This document shows, one piece after another, positions 16,610 to 24,437 of a DNA stretch of 64,000 nucleotides. A program made the position numbers and the translations under genes. The notes under the pieces were generated by a model, which searched no databases, was not told the DNA's origin, and saw only the letters and a list, made by a program, of their open reading frames with translations. Positions within the stretch are counted from its first letter, which is position 1; each line of letters begins with the position of its first letter. The DNA comes from JAATGI01 sp050729815 (GTDB lineage Bacteria > Pseudomonadota > Alphaproteobacteria > ATCC43930 > CGMCC-115725), in contig JBOHLV010000102.1 in assembly GCA_050729815.1 (NCBI GenBank), forward strand, positions 1 through 64,000, given 5' to 3'.

Positions 16610-17589
16610 CAGGATAGCTCCGGCGGCCGTGCCAGCCCGAAATGCCGCAGCAGCGCGACGAAGGCGGCGAGGCGATCGGCCCGATAGGCATCGACATCGA
16701 TGCGCTCGTAATTGAAAAAGCCCTGGCCGGTCTTGAGGCCGATCCTTCCTTCCGCCATGTTGCGCCGGATGATCGGCGGCGCGGCATAGCGCGGATCGTC
16801 AAGCGCTTGCGTCAGATATTCGCTCGCATAGTGGAGGATATCGCCACCGCCCCAATCGATGAATTCGAGCAGCCCTAATACGGCGAAGCGAAAGCCGAAG
16901 CCGAATTTGACCGCCTTGTCGATGTCCTCGGCGCTCCCGACGCCTTCCTCGACCATGCGGGCCGCTTCATTCATGGCGAGCGCCTGGATGCGCGGCACGA
17001 TATAGCCCGGAGACGCCGCGCAAACGACCGGAACTTTGCCGACTTCTTCCAGAATATGCCGCAAACTTGCCGTTGCTGCTGGGTCCGTCGCCACCCCGGG
17101 CGAGAGTTCGACGAGCGGTACGAGATAGGGCGGGTTCAGCCAATGCGCATTGAGGAACCGCTCGGGACGGACGACCGCATCGGCCAATTCCTCCACGAGG
17201 ATCGTGGAAGTGGTGGAGGCGATGATCGCCTCCGCCGGTGCGAGCGGCGATATCCGCGCCAGAATCTCGCGCTTCAGTGCGACGATCTCCGGCACGCCCT
17301 CGAAGACGAACTGGGCCGTGCTCAATGCCACGGCGGTATCGGCCTCGGCATCGATCCGCACCCGCGCCAAGATGCGGTCGACATCGCGCTCGGCGAAGAG
17401 GCCAAGACCGGAGAGCGTTGCCAGAGTATCGCGTATCTCGTCGCGCGCTTCCCGGGCGAGTCTGGCGAAATCATCACCGTCGCGCGACTTCACGTCGATC
17501 AGCGCGACCTCATATCCTGCATAGGCGAAGACGATGGCGATCCCGCGACCCATGCGTCCGGCGCCGATGGCGGCAATGCGCGGCTTCAC
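16609..17589 (-). CDS. 3-hydroxyacyl-CoA dehydrogenase family protein
   Basis: A 326-residue NAD-dependent dehydrogenase. The Rossmann motif is AAIGAGRMGRGIAIVFAYAGY near the N-terminus. HWLNPPYLVPLVELSPG carries the catalytic His, and a C-terminal helical domain contains KTGQGFFNYE. This form resembles 3-hydroxybutyryl-CoA, carnitine and L-gulonate dehydrogenases. The frame extends upstream to 17691, but GTG 17589 overlaps the previous stop as GTGA and starts directly before the Rossmann strand, so I chose it. It likely oxidises a beta-hydroxy intermediate of the pathway encoded by this operon. Confidence 0.85.
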   Translation of the reverse strand: MKPRIAAIGAGRMGRGIAIVFAYAGYEVALIDVKSRDGDDFARLAREARDEIRDTLATLSGLGLFAERDVDRILARVRIDAEADTAVALSTAQFVFEGVPEIVALKREILARISPLAPAEAIIASTTSTILVEELADAVVRPERFLNAHWLNPPYLVPLVELSPGVATDPAATASLRHILEEVGKVPVVCAASPGYIVPRIQALAMNEAARMVEEGVGSAEDIDKAVKFGFGFRFAVLGLLEFIDWGGGDILHYASEYLTQALDDPRYAAPPIIRRNMAEGRIGLKTGQGFFNYERIDVDAYRADRLAAFVALLRHFGLARPPELS

Positions 17590-18677
17590 GCGAAACCCCG
17601 GTCGAGAAAATTTTGGAGCGCGGTCAGGTCCAGATCGCCGAGACCGATGCTGGCGAGGCTGCGTCCGGTCGCCGCGAAATCTTCGCCGCAAATCGCCGCA
17701 CCGATGGCAAGAAACCCGTTGATGAGCGGGGCCTCAACCCTGGCGAGGCGCGCGAGCGAGGACAAAAGGGCAAGGCCGAGCGCCACATCCTCCCGCATAT
17801 AGCGATGCTCGGTAAGGACGATATGCTCCCGCCAATCGCCCGATTCGGTCAGCTTGTCATGCGATCCGCGACCGTACATCCATTCCTCGCCCTCCCTCGC
17901 ATAATGGTGAGCGAGCGGAAAGTGCGGCGGCGGATATTGGAGCGCGATGCGAAGCGCGATGCGTTCGGCATCGAGCGCGTCGGTGACACGGCGGACCGCG
18001 GGCTGCGTGCCCTCCTGATGAATATCCCACCGTTCGAAATGTTCGAGCGGCGCCGCATTCATGGTGATGAGCGGCGGATGAATGACGGCCCCCGCATTCA
18101 TCAGCGCCCCCGAGAGCGCGTCGCCGCACGGCTCGATCACACCGGGGAATGCGCGGTTAATGATATCGAGCGCGTGCGTCGCGCGACGCATCGGAAACAC
18201 GCCGGTCGGCAGCCGCTTGCCACGGGCTGAGATGCGCACCTCGAACGGCCCCTGTTTGCGGCAGAGCCAAGGTAGCGTGCCGCTCTCGGCGAAGGCGACG
18301 TCGGCATGATTGCCGGCCTCGCGCACGATCTTCGCCATCAGGACCGAACCGAACGTACCCGGCGGCAGGAATACGATTTGGCCATCCGCCAAATGGCGCG
18401 CGAGGGCCGACGCGATCGCCTCTTGCGCGAAGGCTGGCACAGGACAGAGGATGAGCGCCGCGCCCGCGACCGCCGCGCCGATCTCATCGGTGATGAGCGC
18501 CGGCCGCGCCTCTTGCCGGCCGCGATAATCGATGACGCCGATGGTGCCGCCCGCCGTGCGATGGGCGGCAACCGCGTCCCCGTCGCGCCGCCAGAGGCGT
18601 ACCTCATGGCCGGCAAGGGCAAAATCGCCCGCGGCCGCGAAGGACCCGTTGCCTCCTCCCAAAACGGCGATCTTCAC
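17586..18677 (-). CDS. NAD/NADP octopine/nopaline dehydrogenase family protein
   Basis: A 363-residue two-domain dehydrogenase. The N-terminal Rossmann domain has AVLGGGNGSFAAAGDFALAGH (about 4-24). The C-terminal domain contains NAGAVIHPPLITMNA (about 214-228), the family region with the catalytic His. Relatives reduce imines formed between amino and keto acids, or act on 2-oxo acids. It is embedded in the operon (four-base overlap with the next gene, 14-base gap before it), so it probably works on a nitrogen-containing or keto intermediate. The substrate is unknown. Confidence 0.8.
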   Translation of the reverse strand: MKIAVLGGGNGSFAAAGDFALAGHEVRLWRRDGDAVAAHRTAGGTIGVIDYRGRQEARPALITDEIGAAVAGAALILCPVPAFAQEAIASALARHLADGQIVFLPPGTFGSVLMAKIVREAGNHADVAFAESGTLPWLCRKQGPFEVRISARGKRLPTGVFPMRRATHALDIINRAFPGVIEPCGDALSGALMNAGAVIHPPLITMNAAPLEHFERWDIHQEGTQPAVRRVTDALDAERIALRIALQYPPPHFPLAHHYAREGEEWMYGRGSHDKLTESGDWREHIVLTEHRYMREDVALGLALLSSLARLARVEAPLINGFLAIGAAICGEDFAATGRSLASIGLGDLDLTALQNFLDRGFA

Positions 18678-18691
18678 GAAAGGCGTTCCTT

Positions 18692-19426
18692 TCAGATGGT
18701 GAGGCTGCCGATGCTCGATCCGCCGCAGACGAACAAAGTCTGGCCGGTGACGAAGCCCGATTCGGGCGCCGCAAAAAACATGACGGCATTGACGATGTCT
18801 TCCGGCCGGCCAAGCCGTTTCACCGGGATCGCCGCGGCGAGTTTTGCCTCGCGTTCGCTACCGGCCGGCACGATCTCGTGAAACATCCGGGTGCCGGCGA
18901 TCGGGCCGGGCGCCACCATGTTGACCGTGATGCCGAAGGGCGCGAGCTCCAAGGCCCAGGTGCGGCCCATGCCGATGATGCCGGCCTTGGTTGCGGAATA
19001 GGCGGTGCGGCCAATCGTGCCAAGCGCGGCGCGCGACGAGATCATGACGACGCGGCCGAATTGCCTCTCCTTCATGCCGGGGAGCGACGCCTGCAACAGG
19101 ATGAGGGCGGCACCGAGATGGAGCTGCGCGAGGTTCTGCACATCCTCGGCGGTCGCTTCGTCGATGAGCTTGTGCCGCGTCACGCCGGCCGAATGGATGA
19201 GATGCGATACCTGGTGCCGTGCCGCAATATCGGCGGCGACGCGTTGCGTCGCGGTGATGTCGATGAGATCGATCTCGATCGCTTCGAGCCGCGGATGCGA
19301 TAGCGCCGGCTTTTCGCGGGCGAGAGAGATGACGGCGAAGCCGCGATCCAGCAATCGCGCGACGATCGCGGCGCCGATGCCGGCCCCGCCGCCGGTGACG
19401 ATCGCGGTGCCCGACGGCGCGCTCAT
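18692..19426 (-). CDS. Short-chain dehydrogenase/reductase
   Basis: A 244-residue classical SDR. Cofactor motif TGGGAGIGAAI (about 10-20), catalytic ISSRAALGTIGRTAYSATK (Ser plus YxxxK) and PGPIAGTRMF are all intact. The C-terminus ends in the usual tetramer-type GGSSIGSLTI. The open frame extends to 19678, but ATG 19426 gives ATGA overlap with the upstream cyclase gene and normal SDR length. It likely carries out a redox step on an alcohol/ketone intermediate of the operon's pathway. Confidence 0.88.
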   Translation of the reverse strand: MSAPSGTAIVTGGGAGIGAAIVARLLDRGFAVISLAREKPALSHPRLEAIEIDLIDITATQRVAADIAARHQVSHLIHSAGVTRHKLIDEATAEDVQNLAQLHLGAALILLQASLPGMKERQFGRVVMISSRAALGTIGRTAYSATKAGIIGMGRTWALELAPFGITVNMVAPGPIAGTRMFHEIVPAGSEREAKLAAAIPVKRLGRPEDIVNAVMFFAAPESGFVTGQTLFVCGGSSIGSLTI

Positions 19427-20226
19427 GTCCCGGCTACCAGGGCAAGGACGCGGAGCGGACTGCCCGATCCCTTCCGCACCTTCAAGGGCGCGGCGAAGAT
19501 CACCGCGCCGGTCGGCGGCAGGAGGTCGAGATTGGTGAGGCATTGGAGGCCGTAACGGCCCTTGCCATGCATGTAGTAATGCGCGGGATAGGGCGGATTG
19601 AAATGATTGGCCTGCCCCCCATCGGTGCCGATCGTCTCGGTGCCGAAACCATGGACATCGCGCTCCTCGACCAGCCATTTGACCGCTTCGGGGCAGGGGC
19701 CCGGCGAATGTGCGCCGTCATCGCCCATATTGGCGTAATCGCGATAAGGCAGCTTCGACCAGTCGGTGCGCAGCAGCACCCAATTGCGCGCCGGGATGCG
19801 GCCATGTTTCGCCTCCCACGCCGTGATATCGGCGACGGAAAGCTCATAATCGGGATTGGCCGCCGATTGCTTGCTGATGTCGATGACGCATGCCGGCGCG
19901 ATGAACGCCGAGACCGGGATCGTATCGACCGAATTGTTCGGCAGATCCTTGCCCGAGACCCAATGGATCGGCGCATCGAAATGCGTACCGGTATGCTCCC
20001 CCATCGAGAGATTGTTCCAGTACCAGGCCGGCCCGCGCTCGTCATAGCGCGAGATTTCCTCCATCCGGAACGGCGCGCATTGGCCGAGTTCCGGCGGCAT
20101 GACGATGGTCGGAAATTCCGGCGCGAGGGTGTGGGTCAAATCGATCACCTTGACCTCGCCAGTCGCAACCGCGGCGGCGAGGCCGAGGAGGTCGGCGGTG
20201 AGGGCGCCCTTCCTGTTGCCGCTCAT
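19423..20226 (-). CDS. Cyclase-family metal hydrolase (isatin hydrolase / kynurenine formamidase superfamily)
   Basis: A 267-residue cytoplasmic hydrolase. The metal-binding motif is complete: H78-T-G-T-H82-F-D84-A-P86-I-H88, matching HxGTHxDxPxH of Mn-dependent isatin hydrolase and Zn-dependent kynurenine formamidase. The N-terminal VIDLTHTLAPEFPTI is also typical. It would open a lactam/amide, for example isatin to isatinate or N-formylkynurenine to kynurenine. Its place between a Rieske oxygenase and SDR genes, plus a 2-aminobenzoyl-CoA operon nearby, makes isatin-type ring opening attractive (inference). It overlaps both neighbours by four bases. Confidence 0.82.
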   Translation of the reverse strand: MSGNRKGALTADLLGLAAAVATGEVKVIDLTHTLAPEFPTIVMPPELGQCAPFRMEEISRYDERGPAWYWNNLSMGEHTGTHFDAPIHWVSGKDLPNNSVDTIPVSAFIAPACVIDISKQSAANPDYELSVADITAWEAKHGRIPARNWVLLRTDWSKLPYRDYANMGDDGAHSPGPCPEAVKWLVEERDVHGFGTETIGTDGGQANHFNPPYPAHYYMHGKGRYGLQCLTNLDLLPPTGAVIFAAPLKVRKGSGSPLRVLALVAGT

Positions 20227-21464
20227 GTGCCAAGCTCCCGTTCGAGTGCCTTCGGATTGGTGGCGAGCCGTCCGCGCACATCGTTCGCGATGTCGCCGAC
20301 ATAGACATCCTCAAGGCCGCGGCGCAGCGCATCGATCGTCGCATTGGCGAGCGCCGCCGGTGTCACTTTGGGCGGCGGCACGGTCTGGTACCATTCGGTG
20401 TCGAGTGGGCCGAAGAACATGTTCACCACCTTGACGCCGCCGGGGCGCAGTTCGGCGCGCAGGCACTGCGCCGCCGAAAGACATGCCGCCTCGGTCGCCG
20501 AAAAGGCGCCGAACGCCGGCCAGTTCATCAATGCAAAGACCGACAAGAGATTGACGAGCGCCGCGGCGGAATTGACGCCATCGGCGCCGCGGGCACGCAG
20601 GGTCGGGCCGAAGGCTTGGGCGAGGCGCGTCAGGCCGAGATAGCGGATGTCCATCTCCTCCCGCGCCACGTTGAGGCCCTTGCGCTCGATGAGGCCGCCG
20701 GCGCGGACATGCTCCGCCGTGTTGATAAGGATATCGACGCGGCCACCGATCTCGCCGGCAATGTCCTCGACCGAGACGCTGTCCGTCATGTCGAGCGGCA
20801 CGATCTCGACCCGCGGAATTTCGCGCAAACTCGCCTCGCCCGGGAATGGCTTCCACGGATCGGCGATGCCGACGAAGATGATGCCCGCCTCTGCCGCGGA
20901 CATCGCCTTTGCCATCGCCTGGCCGACGGCATTGCGCCCATCGCTGATGAGAACGCGCCGGAATTTCGGATCACAAGTCAGCTCGCGCCATTCGGGATCG
21001 TCGGCCATGTGAAGCGTATCCTGTTCGGGAAGCGCGATCGCCACCGCCTCGCCGCTGCGGTCGAGCTTCAACGCCAGCCGCACGCGCGCCCCCTCACGCA
21101 CATCGCCATGAAGATGGGTCACGATGGAGGGGCCGCAATCGAGCACGACGACCCCGACCCGCCACGGCATGCGCTCGCGAAAAAAGACATCGATCGAGGT
21201 GCGGATCGTGGTCTCGGCGAGCAGCCTGCCGCCGTTCGGCACATCCTCGAACGGCAGGCGCGGCGACAGGCATTTGGGACAGGCATCGCGCGGCGGATAG
21301 ATGATTTCGTGGCAATCGCCGCACACCTGAAGGGCGAAACGTCCCTCCGCCGCCGCCGCGGTCAGGCCCTGCGCGGTGCGGCTGCGCGTCTTCAGCGGCA
21401 GGAGCGGCTGTCGCGTCTTCTTGAGGGGGTCCTTGCGTTTCGGCTTCGTCAAGGGTTCGGTCAT
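20223..21464 (-). CDS. DUF35 zinc-ribbon/OB-fold protein fused to a degenerate SDR
   Basis: A 413-residue two-domain protein. Residues about 40-150 are a DUF35 unit: zinc ribbon C48-G-D-C51 and C62-P-K-C65, then an OB fold (GGRLLAETTIRTSID). DUF35 proteins are acyl-CoA-binding partners of thiolase-like enzymes. Residues about 168-413 have SDR topology (RVLISDGRNAVGQAMAKAM, VDILINTAEH, LVNLLSVFAL). The glycine motif is not canonical, and the YxxxK position reads F321-S-A-T-E325, so classical SDR catalysis should be lost. It overlaps the thiolase-like gene by four bases, as expected for a complex partner. Confidence 0.82.
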   Translation of the reverse strand: MTEPLTKPKRKDPLKKTRQPLLPLKTRSRTAQGLTAAAAEGRFALQVCGDCHEIIYPPRDACPKCLSPRLPFEDVPNGGRLLAETTIRTSIDVFFRERMPWRVGVVVLDCGPSIVTHLHGDVREGARVRLALKLDRSGEAVAIALPEQDTLHMADDPEWRELTCDPKFRRVLISDGRNAVGQAMAKAMSAAEAGIIFVGIADPWKPFPGEASLREIPRVEIVPLDMTDSVSVEDIAGEIGGRVDILINTAEHVRAGGLIERKGLNVAREEMDIRYLGLTRLAQAFGPTLRARGADGVNSAAALVNLLSVFALMNWPAFGAFSATEAACLSAAQCLRAELRPGGVKVVNMFFGPLDTEWYQTVPPPKVTPAALANATIDALRRGLEDVYVGDIANDVRGRLATNPKALERELGT

Positions 21465-22639
21465 GCGTTTGCTCCTTGAAGCAAAACGGCGCCGCTCGCA
21501 AGGCCGCGATCATAGGTGATCATGCCGAAGCCGGAAACGAGGCCGATCCGTGCATCCGGCACCGCCGCGCCAATGGTTTGTCCTGTCACCTGGCGCAGCG
21601 CCTCGACGAGGCCGAGATAGCCGCCCGCGGCGCCGGCCTGTCCGACCGACAACTGCCCGCCCGAGACGTTGTGCGGGAACGTCCCGTCCCAGGTCAGGCT
21701 ATGGGCGCGGACGAATTCCGCGGCTTCGCCTTTCTTGCAGAAGCCCAGATCCTCGATCTGCATCATGCAGATGACGGGATAATCGTCATAGGTCTGAAGG
21801 AAATCGACATCAGCGGGCGTGATGCCGGCCATGCCATAAAGCTCGTCCAGATCGAGCGCCCAGCCGCCGCGATACTGCACGGGATCGTCGGAAAAGGCGT
21901 TGTGACGCTCAATGGTGCCAAGAATCCGCGCCGCCGGCAGATGGAGCGAGCGCGCCACATCCTCGCGGCAAACGAGGAATGCCTCGGCGCCGGCGCAAGG
22001 CATGACGCAATCGAACAGATGGATCGGGTCGGAGATCGCGCGCGCATTCATATACTCGTCGAGTGTCAGCGGCTGTTTCATCAAGGCATGGGGAAAGGTG
22101 AGGGCGTTGTCGCGCTGCGCCACGCAAATCTTGCCGAAATCTTCGCGCGTCGCGCCATAGCGGTTCATGTAATGCCTGGTGATGAGCGCGAAATTGGCGT
22201 TGGGACCGCCGGAGCCATAGGGATAGACCGCATCCTGCGCGAACCGCGAAAACGTCGTCAGCATGTTGCGGAAGGAATCGACATGGTTGGTGTCGCCGGC
22301 GACACAGGCGACGAACTCGGCATCGCCCGCCTGTACCGCGCGCGCGGCGCGGCGCAACGCGACCACCCCCGACGCGCCACCCAAGGGCACATGATCGAGC
22401 CAGCGCGGGCTGAGCCCCAGATGCTGCGTCAGCCCGATCGCGGTATCGGGGCCGAGCGTAAAGCTCGATACCGAAAGCCCGTCGATGTCGCGAGGGCTGA
22501 GGCCGGCGCGCGTCACGAGATCATGCAGCGCGCGGCCGATCCACCAATGGGCGCTGTTGATGGAATAGCGCCGGTAGGGGACCGTCACCGGCACCGCGAC
22601 AGCGACGCCGTCATAGGATTGACGTGCGGTTTTCGCCAT
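21461..22639 (-). CDS. Thiolase-fold protein lacking thiolase catalytic residues (Ltp2/SCP2-like lyase candidate)
   Basis: A 392-residue thiolase-superfamily protein. The nucleophile Cys of true thiolases is replaced: the loop reads PLGGASGVVALRRA (about 85-98). The C-terminal GHP motif reads SGGQLSVGQAGAAGG, with Gln at about 334 instead of His. The segment LQTYDDYPVICMMQIEDLGF is typical of SCP2-thiolase-like proteins that pair with DUF35 subunits, including steroid side-chain retro-aldolases. I start it at ATG 22639 (MAKTARQ), five bases after the upstream stop, rather than the longer frame to 22684. A retro-aldol C-C cleavage releasing acetyl-CoA fits better than thiolysis. Confidence 0.8.
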   Translation of the reverse strand: MAKTARQSYDGVAVAVPVTVPYRRYSINSAHWWIGRALHDLVTRAGLSPRDIDGLSVSSFTLGPDTAIGLTQHLGLSPRWLDHVPLGGASGVVALRRAARAVQAGDAEFVACVAGDTNHVDSFRNMLTTFSRFAQDAVYPYGSGGPNANFALITRHYMNRYGATREDFGKICVAQRDNALTFPHALMKQPLTLDEYMNARAISDPIHLFDCVMPCAGAEAFLVCREDVARSLHLPAARILGTIERHNAFSDDPVQYRGGWALDLDELYGMAGITPADVDFLQTYDDYPVICMMQIEDLGFCKKGEAAEFVRAHSLTWDGTFPHNVSGGQLSVGQAGAAGGYLGLVEALRQVTGQTIGAAVPDARIGLVSGFGMITYDRGLASGAVLLQGANA

Positions 22640-22644
22640 CCCGG

Positions 22645-23127
22645 TCAGACGAACAACTGAAGGCTGGGAAACGCCGCATCGCAATTGACGAGATCGACCC
22701 GCTTCAACCGGATTTTGAGCGCGCCGTCGATGACGGTGAGATGGTGCGTCGCCCAGGCGGCGAGCAGCATCTGATCGTCGCCTCGTGTCTCGACGTAATG
22801 GAGCGGCGTCCAGGTGACATAGAGGTTTGCCGCGTCGTCGCGCCGCTCGACCAGCGGCGTCTGCAACAGATGGTGCGAGCGGCTCGGCGGCTTCTGGCTG
22901 AACGTGCGGTCGCTCTTGAGGCGCTCGACCCGAATTCGAAGCAGCAGCTTGTCCTCATACATAAGCGAGGCGACGAGCCGCGGGTCGGTCTGACCCCATT
23001 CGAGCGGCATCCAGTAATGGCTGTCCTCGGCGAAGAGGTCGAGCCACTCGTCGAATTGCCGCCGGTCGAGGAAGCGCGATTCGCCGATGACGAACTGGAT
23101 GAGGTCGGAATCGCTCGGCGCGGTCAC
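22645..23127 (-). CDS. Aromatic-ring-hydroxylating dioxygenase, beta (small) subunit
   Basis: A 160-residue protein of the ring-hydroxylating dioxygenase beta/SnoaL-like fold. Characteristic are FVIGESRFLDRRQFDEWLDLFAEDSHYWMPLEW, VEQRL-like strand RIRVERLKSD and HHLLQTPLVERRDDAANLYVTWTPLHYVETR. It has no catalytic metal and stabilises the alpha subunit trimer. It overlaps the alpha gene by four bases (23124-23127). Confidence 0.92.
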   Translation of the reverse strand: MTAPSDSDLIQFVIGESRFLDRRQFDEWLDLFAEDSHYWMPLEWGQTDPRLVASLMYEDKLLLRIRVERLKSDRTFSQKPPSRSHHLLQTPLVERRDDAANLYVTWTPLHYVETRGDDQMLLAAWATHHLTVIDGALKIRLKRVDLVNCDAAFPSLQLFV

Positions 23128-24437
23128 GGGCTCACATTCATGAATTTGAGCCAGGCGCGGAACTGGTTGCGCATCTGCGCCTCCGAGGTGCCATCGACGA
23201 CGACATCGTGCCGCGCGTCTTCCCCGGCCTCATAGCGGCGGTCGAGATTGACCCATTCATTGCCACCGGAAAGAAGGCCGCGCTGCGCCCGCTCATACAT
23301 TTCAAGATCGTCATGCCCGACGACCGAGGTCGGCGCATTGACGAGGCGATTGTACATGAGCGTCCGTTCGAGCAGCAGGTCGGGCGCATCGACGAGGCGG
23401 AAGGTCCAGGATTCGACAAGCGTCCGGTCGGGCGCCAGCGGCTTGAAGAGCCGCAAGAGCTGGATCGGCCCCTTGATCATCAGGTTCGGGAAATAGATGG
23501 TGTTATGGCGCGCCTCGTCCATGATCGCCCTGGCGCGGTTGTCGCCATAGGCGGCCGTCATCTTCTCGAAATAGCCAGGCACGGCCGAATAATCGGAATG
23601 GATCGAATGGCTGACGCCGGTGTGGCCATGGCCGTTCTTCCAGACGCGGATGCCCATGGTCTCGAAGAACTCATAGGAACTCATGAAGGGGGCATAGATT
23701 TCAACCGCCATCGGCTTTGGCGTGCCGGGCGGCGCTTTCTGCCAGACCTCGACCGCTTTTCCGGCCGAGGATTCATGGACGATCATCGGATGGCATGTAT
23801 CGGTCTGGTTCTCGACCAGCATCTTCCAATTAGAGCGATGCACATAGCGCAAGACGCCGCCCGCGACCTTGAGCCGGCCGACCGGCGAGCGGTCGATCAT
23901 GTTGTCGAAACTGGAAAGGGACGGTCCGAAAAAGTCGTCGAAGGAGATGCCTTCGGGGTTGAGCCGGGCGAAGACGAAGCCGCGATAATTTTGGACCAAA
24001 CCGACCGAAACGAGTCCCGCGGCGGCATGAGTGTGGGACAAATCGGTCCCGTCATAGCCCTTCTTCAAGGGCACGGCGAGCAGGCTGCCGTCGGTGCGAT
24101 AGCACCAGGCGTGATAGGGGCAGCGAAAGAACTTGCCGGTGTTGCCCGTGATGTCGGTGACGATCTGCGTGCCCTTATGGGCGCAACGGTTGTAGAGCAC
24201 ACGGATGCTGCCGTCGGTGTGGCGCACCATGATGACGGACTCGCGGCCGATCGTGGTCGTGAAGTAATCGCCGGAATTCGGCACCTGGCTCTCATGTCCG
24301 ACATAGACCCAGGTGGTGGCGAAAAGCTGCTCCATCTCGAGATCGAAAATCTCGGGATCGGTATAGAGATCGCGATGCACTTCGCGCTCCCGCACCAGCG
24401 CCGCGATGGCATCGGGATGGCCACGGTATCGGGTCAC
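23124..24437 (-). CDS. Rieske aromatic-ring-hydroxylating dioxygenase, alpha subunit
   Basis: A 437-residue oxygenase component. The Rieske [2Fe-2S] ligands are C85-A-H87 and C106-P-Y-H109. The mononuclear iron site is D214-x2-H217-x4-H222 (ENQTDTCHPMIVHE). The frame runs to 24524, but GTG 24437 (VTRYRGHP) overlaps the upstream stop as GTGA and begins at the conserved N-terminus, so I used it. It hydroxylates an aromatic or heteroaromatic ring using electrons from a ferredoxin/reductase. No reductase or stand-alone ferredoxin gene is visible in this window. The substrate is unknown; an indole derivative is suggested by context. Confidence 0.93.
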   Translation of the reverse strand: MTRYRGHPDAIAALVREREVHRDLYTDPEIFDLEMEQLFATTWVYVGHESQVPNSGDYFTTTIGRESVIMVRHTDGSIRVLYNRCAHKGTQIVTDITGNTGKFFRCPYHAWCYRTDGSLLAVPLKKGYDGTDLSHTHAAAGLVSVGLVQNYRGFVFARLNPEGISFDDFFGPSLSSFDNMIDRSPVGRLKVAGGVLRYVHRSNWKMLVENQTDTCHPMIVHESSAGKAVEVWQKAPPGTPKPMAVEIYAPFMSSYEFFETMGIRVWKNGHGHTGVSHSIHSDYSAVPGYFEKMTAAYGDNRARAIMDEARHNTIYFPNLMIKGPIQLLRLFKPLAPDRTLVESWTFRLVDAPDLLLERTLMYNRLVNAPTSVVGHDDLEMYERAQRGLLSGGNEWVNLDRRYEAGEDARHDVVVDGTSEAQMRNQFRAWLKFMNVSP

